Below are positions 49,741 to 60,979 of a stretch of DNA of 64,000 nucleotides, in pieces. Positions within the stretch are counted from its first letter, which is position 1. Each line of letters starts with the position of its first letter. The notes beneath the pieces were generated by a model. That model worked only from the letters and a program-made list of their open reading frames with translations. It did not search any database and was not told where the DNA came from. The stretch covers positions 404,501 through 468,500 of the forward strand of contig NC_065420.1 in the NCBI RefSeq assembly GCF_024362695.1, written 5' to 3'. The position numbers were made by a program, and so were the translations under genes. Source of the DNA: Pectinophora gossypiella. Taxonomy: Eukaryota; Arthropoda; Insecta; Lepidoptera; Gelechiidae.

Positions 49741-50200
49741 AAATTAGAAGTTTATTGTTTTTAAAACTACGATTGAAGTGCCATCTGTCACATGGTGTAG
49801 GAGGCATACTACACCACCTTACAAGTGACAGCAAGGTAGTTCTGTCCCCCGGGTATGCTCGCGACACGTCCCGGATGAAAAACCTCCTCCGACTTAGAGG
49901 ATTCGTTTGCATGCCCAACTTTAGATCGAGTCACGAACAAACTTTTCCAAATTGTTTCTTCTTACATTAAACTATCTCGGATGAATGCAGAACTAGGGTC
50001 TTTCTTTGCAATTGTACCTGCCGAACGCCGAACTAAATCTTTTAATAATGTCCTTAACAGGTTTTAGGCGCCTTTTTTGCGTATTTTTCAATCGTTGCCA
50101 TTATTTATTGAACTAGATAAAAAGTACTTATATCTAAAAGCCATCATCTCCCTATTTTTATTTTTCGCGGGCACCGCAGTCTGCCTGAAAAATTGACCGG
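49741..50200. other. No gene recognised
   Basis: An imperfect hairpin 'ctgtcacatggtgtag...ctacaccacc...gtgacag' lies at about 49786-49834. The overlapping 120-codon ORF is incidental. Confidence 0.3.
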
Positions 50201-50229
50201 TTCTGTTTATTTACAATTAATTTTGAACT

Positions 50230-50310
50230 TATAGTTAGTTATTCTATAGTCTCTACTTACCCCGGTGGGCAATAGGCGTGATTTTATGTACGTATGTATG
50301 TTTGAACTAA
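50230..50310 (+). repeat. LINE D 3' end scrap
   Basis: 'tctatagtctctacttaccc' and 'caataggcgtgattttatgt' with (gtat)n. Confidence 0.55.
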
Positions 50311-50385
50311 AACGACACTCGCTAATAATCACTAGTACAGAACTGATACGGTCGAATTTTGTTTTGTTAATATTGAAAATCATCA

Positions 50386-50716
50386 TCATCTCGCTAGCGT
50401 TATCCCGTTTTTCACGGGGTCCGCTTAATTAACCTGAAAATTTGACGGGTCCGGTTTTTACAGAAGCGACTGCCTGTCTGACCTTTCCACCCACGAAGGG
50501 AAAACCAGCCCAATACAGGTTAGGTCACATACGTCCGAAAATCCATTTCTCGGGAATGTTGGTTTCCTCACGATGTTTTCCTTCACCGTTGAGTACGTGA
50601 TAATCATTTGATCCAAACATGAATTCGAAAATCATTCGTATAGGCCTGTGCTGGATTCGAACCTGCAAACTAAAAGTGAGAGGCAAGCGTTCTACCAACT
50701 GGGCTACCACGGCACA
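50386..50716 (-). mobile_element. SINE-K, full length
   Basis: Minus strand: head 'gccgtggtagcccagttggt', anticodon-like 'gcctctcacttttagtttgc', B box 'ggttcgaatccagcac' near 50648-50663, centre 'atgattatcacgtactcaac' and tail to 'gggataacgctagcgag'. Best preserved K head. Confidence 0.87.
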
Positions 50717-51057
50717 CATGTTTCTTTCTTTCAATAATTTTGAAATTAATCATAATAAAATACATAATTATTCTTATTTGAGGCTCAGGCCCATAGAAAC
50801 TGAAAAATGCCCCGCGTCATATCAAACAGCACACATCGGATGGCGTTACAAATTGTTGTGCTGTAATTGACTTATAGGCAATTACAGAACTCTGTAATTG
50901 ACTACAGTGACTACAATTACACACGAAACTGAAAATTCTAACAGCGCGTATGACTCGGAAGAATCATGAAGGGGAAATGGGAAATAGAGGAAGTAAGGAA
51001 ATCAAAGTCATCTGTAACTTTGCGGTATTGCATTATTTGTATGAACGTATTCATTAA
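50717..51057. other. No gene; 'ctgtaattgac' repeats
   Basis: 'ctgtaattgac' and relatives occur four times in both orientations at 50860-50920; remainder unique. Confidence 0.35.
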
Positions 51058-51302
51058 CGGCTCCGTGGTCCAGTGGTAGAGCATTAAGCTCACCATCCGC
51101 AGGTCCCGGGTTCGAATCCCCGATATATCACAAAAATTACTTTGTGATCCCTAGTTTGGTTAGGACATTACAAACTGATCACCTGATTGTCCGAAAGTAA
51201 GATGATCCGTGTTCCGGAAGGCACGTTAAGCCGTTGGTCCCGGTTACTACTTACTGATGTAAGTAGTCGTTACATGTGTCCTTTGGTGGCTCAATAGTAA
51301 CC
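51058..51302 (+). mobile_element. SINE-A, shortened
   Basis: Head 'cggctccgtggtccagtggt', B box 'gggttcgaatcccc' near 51108-51121, shared centre near 51210-51245; the tail is cut and replaced by (CA)n at 51303-51320. Confidence 0.82.
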
Positions 51303-51734
51303 CCACACACACACACACACGAGAGTAGAGAAGAATTAATAAAGGTTTACGTTACTTTGCCAGTTGAAGGATTTGCCTTGTTAATGTTTGTTTTGAAAAC
51401 CATATTGTATTGTTGTTCAACAACCCTCCCCACAATGTTAGGGAACCGGTACTTGTACCAATTTCCGGAATTAGTCTCCTTCTTTTATTCGAGCGTCTAA
51501 TCCTTTTCAGTATAACAAAAAGTCAAGTGCTCCATTGTAAGGTTATCGGGCTACATTTCCAAAATGATTTCGGGACAATAGCTCGGCGGATACACAGGAA
51601 CAGTTTGGTAACTTGGCAGCCTCAGGGCTACAGGAGCCACGGAGGTTTGTTACAGTTATTGTTTAATTATGTCATGTTTCAGGAGGAGCCACGTAATGGT
51701 ACACAATGAAGAAAGTTTGGATGAGGGATGCGAA

Positions 51735-51795
51735 TTCATCACTAATTTAAGACTCTTGTCGGCGTAGCATTCTCCATGCTACTTTTATAGGTAAT
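51735..51795 (-). repeat. Family M piece
   Basis: 'ttaagactcttgtcggcgta' and 'gcattctccatgctac' on plus. Confidence 0.5.
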
Positions 51796-51923
51796 AAAAA
51801 TATGACAGTGGTTTTCTTCTGTCCTTCCGCTTTCTCTGTTTGACGCGAGTTGGATGGCGCCCAGAGTAATAGTCGGATGCGAATTACCGTGGTTTATTTA
51901 GATGAAATTAATTTTATAGTAGC

Positions 51924-52278
51924 TCACGATCTGGAGGCCCGGGTTGACGATTCAAAGTGTAACTGTGTTACTTATTGAATAAAGATATTTTTGAATATGA
52001 ATTTCTTCGATTCCCGATGGGGACATTGCCGAAATCACTTTTTCAGACTGTCCTTTGTTTGGTAAGGATTTTGCAGGTTTGAATCACCTGATTGTCCGAA
52101 AAAGTAACACGATTCCGTGGTTCGGAGGGCACGTTAAGCTGATTCCGGCATTAGCCGTAAAATACATCCATTAACCCGTAGTGGAGGTACGTGGTGGAGT
52201 ATGACCCATGCTCTCTCCGGTTGATCGAGGGGAAGCCTGTGCCCAGCAGTGGGGTGTATATGTATAGGCTGTTTATGT
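51924..52278 (+). repeat. SINE-B split by a Q tail (copy 1)
   Basis: The head is cut to 'gctcacgatctggaggcccg'. At the B box it is interrupted by 'gacgattcaaagtgtaactg' to 'tatttttgaatatgaattt' (51951-51998, family Q end), then continues 'cgattcccgatggggacatt' to the complete tail. Same arrangement at 60986-61338. Confidence 0.8.
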
Positions 52279-52845
52279 TTCTGTCTTAATCCTCCCATTT
52301 GACCATTCGACCAATTTGTGGACCTAGGTTCACACAGTACCTATAGTGATCACAGGACTTTAGGTCTTATGGTGACAAGAACATAAGCTAACGACTATAT
52401 TCCAATGGGGGCGGCCAGAGGTACTTCCATCGCATGATGAACTAAGTACTCGCACCTCACCGAGCCTTCTGTGTCGCGTGTCTTCGGTCCCTAAACTAGA
52501 CTTACCAGACTGTGTGTAGCATACATTGTGGACTTGCCTTCCGCATCTGGTTGACAACCAATTACGTGATTTGTGCGTGTCTCCAACTTTCCACCCGGGG
52601 AACTTTGTTAATCAACAAATGACTGGTTTGAAAATACACGAAAAAAGAAACGCTAAAAATGGAAACTTCAACTTATGCGGTTTGAATTTGAAGTTTTGCA
52701 TTTTGAATTCTTTGTTTGTTGACTAATTAGTCTTGCTGTTTTTTAAAATTTTAGACTCATCAATATCAGTAATCACAAATATTTCTACTTAATCATTATT
52801 ATAATCAGAATTTAGAATCAAAATGAATTATAGTTTAATTATGTA

Positions 52846-52986
52846 CGGTCACGAGTATTAATATATAGACACTTTGATACCATATCACATTAACTTTTTT
52901 GACAAATTAAATTGTAAGTCTCATTAAATGACAAATATGATAGTGTGACAGGGTTCTAACGGTAGATGATATTACACATATGACTG
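52846..52986 (-). mobile_element. MITE-F (copy 1 of duplication)
   Basis: 'cggtcacgagtatta' and 'catatgactg' ends with TA at 52844-52845 and 52987-52988. Confidence 0.78.
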
Positions 52987-53110
52987 TACTTGATTGTTTT
53001 GCAATTCAAAGAAATATGCATCAAATACTTAAACTAAAAATAACTAATATTACTTAAATTTAAATATTCTAGCTAATAAAAAGTAGGTTATACTTAGTTC
53101 AACATAATTA

Positions 53111-55520
53111 TATAATGTGCATAAATATATTTAATCATCTACCAGACCATTTAAAAAAATAAAATTTAAAGATTTTACCATTAAGTTAAAAGACTGGCTT
53201 GTGGAGAAATGCTTTTACAGCGTCAAAGAATATTTAGATTGTAAAGGAGATCATCGGATTTCGGCCCAGAAGTCAAAGTGCCGGCCAAAAAATAATTTTG
53301 CTATATTCCGTTAGATCTTATCCATCTGAGCATTTATTACTATGGCACCAAAGCTGTAGGGTCAATATCTTCGGTTTTATTCGAATTAAAAAAACTGTAT
53401 TTTTCATACATTTTTGGTCAAAATGTAAAGTGCCGGCCAAGTAACAGTAATGATATATATCCTTAGAACTTATCCGTCTGAGCATTTATTACTATGGCAC
53501 CAAAGCTGTAGGGTCAATATTTTCGGTTTTATTCGAATTAAAAAAAAAAACATGAATTTTCATACATTTTTTGTGAAAATGTGAAGTGCCGGCCAAGAAA
53601 TAATATTGGTATACTCCGTTATAATTATCCGTTTGAGCATTTATTATTAGGGCACCAAACGTCTATGACCATTATTTTGACTTTTGTTGGACTTTACGTT
53701 ATAGTTTCTGTGTGAAAAGTGCCGGTTAGCAAAAAACACATGTCAAAGCTATCGAGAAGATACCTGTAAACATTATTCACTATGACAAAAACGTGTATGA
53801 CCATTAGTTTGACTTTTGTTGGATTTAAAAAAATCTTGATTTTTGATTCATTTTGTAAAAAAATAAAACATAACAGGCGCGTTATTTAAATGGAATTAAA
53901 CGTCTATGACCACTATTTTGAACTTAATTCGATTTTTCAAAAATCTGGTGCTTTCATAGATACCTACACTTTGGCGAAAAAAACTTTTATCTGGTGATAA
54001 TGGAACTATCTTGCTAAAGGCGTAATATAGTCGTCTTTTTGACACATTTTTGTAAATTAAAAATAGGTTTGCGTTTACGCTTTAGAAGCTACTTTTTTAA
54101 GAAAAGTGTGTATACAAGGAAAATACAGTGGGGTGATAGAAGTACTATGTTATTGGCCGAGTAGCACCAGGACATTGTGATCGGCATACATGCAAAGTAC
54201 AAGTGCCCGACTCCTGTCTTCCCTAACAGCTACTTCAGACGTATCAAAATACGAGTTTCGTCACTAGATGGCAAGCTTATCTTTGCAGGGTGGCAACCAT
54301 CTACGGTCATAATAATTCAAACTAAACTTAAGCCGTAACGTTGAGTGGAATGCATAAACTACAGCCAACATCATATCTAAGATTAGATAGTATTAATATT
54401 GAAGTTCACCCAACAACACACAAAACAAAAACAAAGTATTTATCTGACTAATAACTAGTCATTGGGAAAGCTCTGCTTGTTGTCATTGTTAAAATGTATA
54501 AAAAAATAAAGATTTTTAAAATGTCCAATAAAAGCCAAAGTCAAAATAATGATCATAAATGTTTTGCGCCAGATTATTAAATGTTCAAAGTTGTATTAAA
54601 GGTCCTTTGTAATGCACCGTATCGCAATTTTCGCCCAAAGCACTTTATTTTTAAACAAAATAAATAAGAAATCAAGATTTTTAAAATAAAATAAAAGCCA
54701 AACTTATGATCGTACACGTTTGGTGTTATAGAAAAAAATGTTAATAGGCATCTACTCGATACTTTCTACATTGTATTTTTGCTGGTCGGCACTTTTCACA
54801 TTTGAACTAAAACGTAAATTCCAATAAAAGTCAAAATAATGGTCATAGATGTTTAGTGTCATATTAAAAAATATTGAGAAGCAACTATTAGACGGATTCG
54901 ACGTATTCTTTTCGATTGCCGGCATTTTAACATATTAACCAAAACGGAAAGTCCAATAAACGTCAAAATAATGGTCATAGAAGTTTGGCGCCATACTAAT
55001 AAATGTTCTAACGGTCCTTTGTAATACGCCTGTATCCCCTTTTTCCAAACGGACATAATATTTTTTTTTACAAAATGTATGAAAAATCGTGATTTTTAAA
55101 ATCCAATTAAAGCCAAACTAATGGTCATACACGTTTGGTGTCATAGTAAAAAATGATCAGAGCAATCTACTCGAAAGGTTCGACACATTTTTTTTCTCTG
55201 GCCGGCACTTTCAAATTTGGGCCGGCCAAAGTATGGAGAGCCGATGATCTCCTTTTGATGTTTTATTTAGATTTAGATTTTTTATTTTGGTGTTTTGTTA
55301 TTTTAGTTTTAATATTTTATGAATATGGGTAGGTTAAGATATTTTATTAATTGTTATTTATTATATAGGCAGTAGTTAACGTAATGCAACTTGTACCGTC
55401 CGATCTTTGATTGTGTATGCTTGAAAAAGAAGAATTTGGTGATACTTACTATTTTTATGCACTGTAATCTGCAATGTACCTAACCTGAATTCATACAATA
55501 AACGTTTATTATTATGATTA
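53111..55520 (+). mobile_element. LINE 3' insertion carrying a foldback
   Basis: The empty site is visible at 62175-62190 ('aacataattattaataattt'). Here 2410 bp lie between 'atta' at 53107-53110 and 55517-55520. The left 130 bp read IFNHLPDHLKK and then KFKDFTIKLKDWLVEKCFYS and VKEYLD, the C-terminus of a Jockey/CR1-like LINE protein. The right 250 bp are an AT-rich 3' region ending 'caataaacgtttattattat'. Between them sits the foldback at 53243-55255. Confidence 0.8.
53243..55255. mobile_element. 2.0 kb foldback with tandem sub-repeats
   Basis: Ends 'aaaggagatcatcgg' (from 53243) and its inverse (to 55255) are perfect over 15 bp. Each arm is built of degenerate units of about 140-160 bp containing 'gtgccggcc', 'ctatggcaccaaa' and 'tctatgaccattattttgac', inverted in the right arm. 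The centre (about 54150-54450) is non-repetitive. No transposase frame. The layout resembles Foldback/Galileo-type elements; superfamily is inference. Confidence 0.75.
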
Positions 55521-55529
55521 TTAATAATT

Positions 55530-57014
55530 TCAAAAAACATTAAGTAAGATATTTTATCATCATTGTATTTTTAAAATTGTTATTTATAACAGGTATTTAT
55601 AATTCTTAATTAGTTTAAGTGGCATGTTAGCAAATAAATTTTATGTATTATACAATAAATAAATAATGTATTGTTACATTGAATTATATCGATATGTTTT
55701 GGAGCATCTTACAGAAAGTAATCGGAAGAAACAGATCGGCTGATCGAGTTTTATCTTAGGAGGGGTTTAGCGGGGTCCACTTATTAAATTAAACCGCTCC
55801 ATTCGATAATGACAGGAGTGTTTAGATCGTTTGGAGTGTTAGAGGGAGAAGAGGGAGGGATACTGTATTGTTATGTTCATATTAGATCACTCTTTTGTTT
55901 CGTCCCCCGATTACTTTTTAATGTTACAAACTCATTGGAATGAAACTCTTTTGTTGGGTAATTCTGTAGGCCAAGTACACTTAGGGTACTACCATAAGGA
56001 TCACCTACATACAGGCTTATTGTGGCATTGTTAGGTCAAATCAAGTGGTTGCTGATGTGTATTGACCGTATAGTGTAGGCAATGAAACAATTCACCGCGG
56101 GTTTACAGCCTGCGATATCAAAATACAACACACATATAAAAAAACACGCCCGACTCGAGAGTGATTGTCGTCTCTTTGGTCAGAATTTATGTGAACAGCT
56201 GATCAGGTCATCGCACTTACGTCATCTTATAAAGCAAACAACGTAAGCGTATTTTTCAAAAATAGAATAATCACATTTGGATATGATTTTGCTAACAAAA
56301 CTTCACAATAGACAAGCTAGTTTTAATCTAGGAACAGAATTGTGGTGTCAATTTATACCCGGACTGAAATTAATTGAAGAAATTTAAACCGAAATGTGAT
56401 ATTTCAAAAAGGCGCTTAGTTAGTTTTTACGATAAGGCGGCGTTATATATCTAGTTCATAATGTTTGAGACCCAACAAAATAAGCCACAAAAATAAAATA
56501 AAAAGCACAGTGTTATGAAAGTGAAAGGCGGGTATTCCCACAGCAGGGTCGCACCTGGCAATACCAATGGCATCGGTGGGGAAATTCAATTGAGGGGGAG
56601 ATCGCCGACAGCTCGGGCTGGACTATGTACGAGCTGAACTTATAGCGGGAGACTAAACATAGGACTAAATATAGTCAGAGGCACAATCAAAGAGCAAAAT
56701 AGCAGTCACCGAGCCCAGCGAATTATTTGTAAACAGTGGTGAAATGTACCATTAGTCGTCATAATTATAAAATGAATGTTTTTGGTCTATTACAAAAACG
56801 ACATGTAACCAGGAGGTCTTAAGTGCCACCAGTTAATTAATTACTTTGCAAGAAACTGATTGGACTTTTGAACTTTATCGTACATCCACCGCAAGATGAA
56901 TTTAGTACTTACACCTCACCGAGCACGTCTTATCAAATATGTAGGTAAACGCGCTGGTTGGCGGTTCATGTGTACAATTAAATAAAATGTTTATTTGCTT
57001 GAATAAAGTCCTTT
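55530..57014. other. Middle of duplicated unit, no gene recognised
   Basis: This 1.5 kb is conserved in copy 2 (62189-63686). It has no long ORF and no repeat partner except a family V scrap ('catccaccgcaagatgaatt' at 56883-56902). Confidence 0.5.
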
Positions 57015-57027
57015 AATTCTTTAATTA

Positions 57028-57314
57028 GGAGGAGCTCGGTGGCGCAGCAGTAAAACGCGCTCGGTCTGCGATTATTGAAGTTAAGCAACTTTCGCAAAGG
57101 CCGGTCATAGGATGGGTGACCACAAAACGCTCCTCCGTGCTTCGGAAGACACGTTAAGCCGTTGGTCCCACCTGCATTAGCAGTCGTTAATAACCATCAA
57201 TGCCCGCCGCACTGGGCCCGCGTGATGGTTTAAGGCCCGATCTCCCTATCCATCCATAGGGAAGGCCCGTGCCCCAGCAGTGGGGACGTAAATGGGCTGA
57301 TCATGATGATGATG
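57028..57314 (+). mobile_element. SINE-C with 13 bp TSD (copy 1)
   Basis: 'ggaggagctcggtggcgcag' start, 5S-like 'gaagttaagcaac' and 'ggtcataggatgggtgacca', a deletion of the 'aaaagaagttttcatctcga' part, centre and tail with (gat)n. TSD 'aattctttaatta' at 57015-57027 and 57315-57327 is perfect. Confidence 0.92.
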
Positions 57315-57327
57315 AATTCTTTAATTA

Positions 57328-57670
57328 TTTGAATTACAAAGTCGTTTTTTAATTTTAATTAAGTGGTAGTTTGAGAGCGTCGTTACGGTTGGGCGTGGCG
57401 CGGTGGAGAGAGCGTTGCAAGCGCGGGGCGCGAACATCCGCTGTTCTCTAAATATGTCCTCATCAATTCCAAAGTTGATAAAGTCGGTCATCCACCTCAC
57501 ACAAGGGCGGATCAAGGAGGGGTGAGGGGGTCATGAGTGGAACTAATTGCCGTACGAGAGCTGGCTGTGCTTTATCAACGTGTTATGGTCATAAACCCAC
57601 TATCTAACTGTGAGTCACACTTTCACTTATTTTGGCTTAAGTTTGCGTTGACAGCGGTTTTTGACGTGAC
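57328..57670. other. No gene recognised
   Basis: A worn SINE-A tail is suggested by 'aaagttgataaagtcggtca' at 57471-57490; an E scrap 'tttttgacgtgac' is at 57656. Confidence 0.3.
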
Positions 57671-57671
57671 A

Positions 57672-57870
57672 TATACATACATACATAAACTTACGCCTAT
57701 TTCCCACGGGGGTAAGCAGAGACTATGGAATTCCATTTGCTTCGACCTTGACACATTTCTTTTGCTCCCTCCATATTCATCAATCGTTTCATACACGGAC
57801 GCAGGTTCAGAGTAAATCGTACTAAACCTTTTCTGGACATTTCCGTTTTTATCAATGTACGTCATTTTAG
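57672..57870 (-). pseudogene. LINE D fragment
   Basis: Minus strand: 'gatgaatatggagggagcaa', 'ggaattccatagtctctgct' and the 'tatgtatgtata' end; frame broken. Confidence 0.7.
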
Positions 57871-57924
57871 GTATGCAAGGGAAAAAAGGTTGTAAAAAAG
57901 CGTTTTTCTGTCGTCCTCATAAGA

Positions 57925-58012
57925 ATTACCTTACCGCTATTCCCCTACCGCTATTACCTTACTGATATTACCTTACCGCTATCGCTTTACCGCTATTTCC
58001 TTACCGCTTTCC
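57925..58012 (+). repeat. Minisatellite, 'ttaccgctat' units
   Basis: Six imperfect units of about 12-18 bp with the core 'taccgctat'. Confidence 0.75.
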
Positions 58013-58439
58013 GCCAGCGCTCAGCTTGTCTGCATAGCAGCTTCCTAGCCTGACATCCGATCGGATATAGAGTTCCCTTGTCGCCGTCCGTCTCCGGTCA
58101 CATTAACAGTTCTTCTGTCCACGTCATAACTTACTAATTAATGGATGGCCACAGAATATTAGTCAACTATTACCTCGACTCTAAGATGGTAAAAGCTTTC
58201 TTATAGCTTCATTGACGCGTGAACGGCGAAAGAAATATATACTTTTGGTGAAAACAGGGTAAGTTACTTAGGTGCCGGAAGACATCGTTAAGGAGCCTAC
58301 AAACCTACCTATACACACATAGGTATATAAATACAGCAAGATAGGTATAGGTACATAGGTAAAGCCATTTAAATTTGTAGTAATTTTTAGTTTTCGCGTC
58401 CTAAGATTTTATTTCATTTTATACAAAGAACAGTGATTT

Positions 58440-58639
58440 ATTTCACGAAACAAGTCTCTTCTTCTTCTTTGCGAGTCGATGGCGATCGAAACTAAATTTT
58501 TGCTGACCAATAATTGGCCATGCTTACGGCATTGGCACTTAGGACAGCACAAAAGGTGAGCCATAGTTTGTGGTGATACTCCACACTCGCAATCATCGCA
58601 ACCATCAACCAGGTATCCCCACCCGCAGAGACGAAACAA
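58440..58639 (-). pseudogene. LINE C-terminal zinc-knuckle-like fragment
   Basis: Minus frame: GWGYLVDGCDDCECGVSPQT then MAHLLCCPKCQCRKHGQLLV. The C-x-C-G...QTM-H-L--CP pattern is typical for the last 60-80 residues of many LINE reverse transcriptase ORFs. Upstream RT domain absent. Confidence 0.6.
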
Positions 58640-59204
58640 GTCATTAACAATCTCTCACCACGGGGCCAAAAGTCTTCACATATTCTTAATAAAAATAAAA
58701 ATAATATTTTTTTGATTTTATTATTTTCAATTTAAGTGGGCCATTCGTGACCAATCGATATAAGTATTATAATAATTATAATAATAGGCTAGATTTTAAC
58801 TAGTGAAATCAGTTACTTTTTACTAAACGTCAAAACACGAAATTGCTATGGAATTTCTATGTAAAAGCACATTGTGACGTAAAATTCATAAACAATTTAA
58901 ATAGAAAAAAGAAAATGTTTTTCATTACTTTTAGATGTCTTTATTTAGTAATCAGAATTTCATAAATTATCTTGAACCTAGACGCAATTACTATGTAGAT
59001 TCTATAACATCTACCATTTTGAATTTACCTATTTACAAGCATATTTAAATCGGACTCATCCCGTGCTGCGGGATTTATCCCGTGGCTTTATAACTAATTG
59101 TGATTATTCGACAAGGTAAGCAAAAGTGAAGCTAATTTTCAAATAATTCAATTGAACTTTGCTTGGCTTTCATTATTCTATGATACCTATAGCCATAGAG
59201 TAAT
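58640..59204. other. No feature recognised
   Basis: AT-rich and unique in the window. Confidence 0.3.
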
Positions 59205-59400
59205 GAATAATAAATACTAGGTATAGAATGGCAACTCTCCGCTCCCCACCTACGGCTGAGCTAGGTTTACCTCACCCCCCTCGGTCTTACTTTAGTCTTC
59301 AATCGTATGGGTGTGAGACGTCACACAAATAGTTGCGCGTGTACGATAACGTCAATGTGTAGTGTCTGTGTAAAACTAGGTGTTTTGTATGAATTGTTTG
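59205..59400 (+). repeat. Family N repeat copy
   Basis: 'ggtatagaatggcaactctc' to 'gataacgtcaatgtgtagtg' matches 13590-13790 in order with moderate divergence. A shorter scrap is at 60005-60055. Confidence 0.6.
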
Positions 59401-59452
59401 GGCATACCCCAATAATTCATAGCAGAGCTTAGAAACTCTATAATTAGTCTAG

Positions 59453-59665
59453 TGATCACCTGATTGTGCGAAAGTAGGATGATCCGTGCTTCGGAAGGCA
59501 GTAAATAGTAACCGGGACCAACGGCTTAAAGTTGGTCCCGGTTACTATTTACTGATATAAGTAAGTAGTCGTTACATGAGCCATGTCAGGGGCCTTTGGC
59601 AGCTCATAACCCTGAAACCAGGGTAGATGAGGCTTGTATTCCACCCCACAACCTACACGATAAGA
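59453..59665 (+). repeat. SINE-A rearranged as a hairpin
   Basis: The centre reaches 'gcttcggaagg', then a perfect 24 bp inverted repeat (59499-59522 against 59531-59554, 8 nt loop) replaces the normal 'cacgttaagccg' part, then the tail follows to 'ctacacgataag'. Confidence 0.75.
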
Positions 59666-60000
59666 ATAAGAGTATAGTGTTTATAACATGGAGTAAAAGA
59701 AGGAGGTTCGGAAGGACAACCAAACATAACTATATGTATAGTTATACCTATAGATACAGAACACATCCTCTGCTAATAGACTAAAAATGTATCCCATAAA
59801 AAGGATTGTTCGCTCATAATACCCACTCGATAAACGTCTGGGGAGCAAAGTACTTCCTTTGTAAGCGATATGCTAAACCGAGGACTAAGCAAACCACCCC
59901 GCAGGTAATTAGCCGCTAAGCTGCCATACCCTCACTGAGCAGATAAAATTATATGTCAGTTCCTCTAGGGGAGAATTTGCGAGTGATTTTGGCTGACAGG
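59666..60000. other. No feature recognised
   Basis: No partner and no credible ORF. Confidence 0.3.
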
Positions 60001-60194
60001 GTAAGTATAGAATAAAGAATTATACTGCACATAGAACGGTAACTCTTCGCCCCTTAGCCCTTAGCGCTCCCCATTTGTCCGGCCAAGTAGTTCATCAGTC
60101 ATGTACACACTACAATATTGTAACATCAAATAAAAATAAGTCTATTGTGGGAGGGTTTATAATACGACATAACAAATGCTGTACAGGAAATACA

Positions 60195-60440
60195 AAATTA
60201 TAAAAACATAACATAACAAATACTTTATTGCACAAACAGGAAAAAACAAAATACAAAAACATTTTTTTTTGACGTGACTTATTGTAGATTTGCCGCAGAT
60301 GGCATTAACTACTTGGCCGGACAAATGGGGAGCGCTGAAGGCTCTCACCCGCACAAAAACAAAAGAGAAATAGAATGAGTACAATAGGCGGCGTTATTGC
60401 TAAGTAGCAATCTCATCCAGGCAACCTTTAAGTAAATGTT
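60195..60440 (-). repeat. LINE 3' tail P, split by E
   Basis: 'caaatactttattgcacaaa' and 'gtacaataggcggcgttatt', 'catccaggcaacctt' on plus are the inverted P tail; E lies between duplicated 'acaaaaac'. Confidence 0.7.
60261..60352 (-). mobile_element. E retroposon, 92 bp copy with TSD
   Basis: Poly(T) then 'gacgtgacttattgtagatt' to 'ctctcacccg'. TSD 'acaaaaac' at 60253-60260 and 60353-60360. Truncated at the same site as 2846-2940. Confidence 0.82.
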
Positions 60441-60574
60441 ATATTATGAAACGAAAAACACGCTGTCTATTGAATTTCTACAGAAATACACATGTATGAC
60501 GTCACTATTGTTGTGTGTGGTAATTAGAGAGTTAGTTTATCATGTTGCAAAGGACTGATCATGTTGAAAGGAGG

Positions 60575-60640
60575 AATTTTAGAGCCACGCTCTTATCCGG
60601 GTAGCATTCTCCATTCTTGTCTATCAAAGGCCAATCAGTG
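60575..60640 (-). repeat. Family M piece
   Basis: 'tagagccacgctcttatccg' and 'ctatcaaaggccaatc' on plus. Confidence 0.55.
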
Positions 60641-60979
60641 AGTAAACTGGCACTGTTTGTGATTGTTATTGTTTCTGTTATGAACGCATGTTTGAAATTT
60701 ATTTTATTAACGTTCTTTTTATGTTCATTTCATTAGCCTACTTTATAGAGTAACTATATTGAAACCTATAGGTGGAGATTTGTAATTAGCATATAGTTAC
60801 TTCTTCTTCTTCTTCTTCTTCTATATTTACTGTACTATTCAGCTGTTAATCTTCCTAAAAGTAAATAAATAAATAATAAATAAATAAATAATAATAATTC
60901 TTTCACTTCCTTATAAGACACGAGACGTGCGCTTTCTCTTTAATCTGACGTTTGTCCTCTCTTTTCGCAAAAATTTTTG
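60641..60979. other. No gene; simple repeats
   Basis: (TTC)n at 60801-60822 and (AATA)n at 60864-60897; otherwise no match. Confidence 0.4.

Larger units (their letters stand above)
51917..57327 (+). repeat. Duplication copy 1 (with 2.4 kb insertion)
   Basis: From 'tagtagctcacgatctggag' to the right TSD of SINE-C the sequence matches 60980-64000 in order, with scattered substitutions and small indels, apart from the insertion at 53111-55520. Both copies hold the same SINE-B, Q scrap, V scrap, MITE-F and SINE-C. Without the insertion the unit is about 3.0 kb. The centre (55530-57014) contains no recognised gene. Confidence 0.92.

Noticed and set aside
49556..49918. 120-codon minus-strand ORF
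   Set aside because: It reads across MITE-H and SINE-A.
50640..50716. tRNA gene
   Set aside because: The tRNA-like sequence is the head of SINE-K; it does not form a full cloverleaf with a clean anticodon arm, and many similar copies with SINE tails exist.
53243..54000. CRISPR-like or satellite array
   Set aside because: The repeats are long, degenerate and inverted in the second half, with no short identical repeats and spacers; the foldback interpretation fits better.
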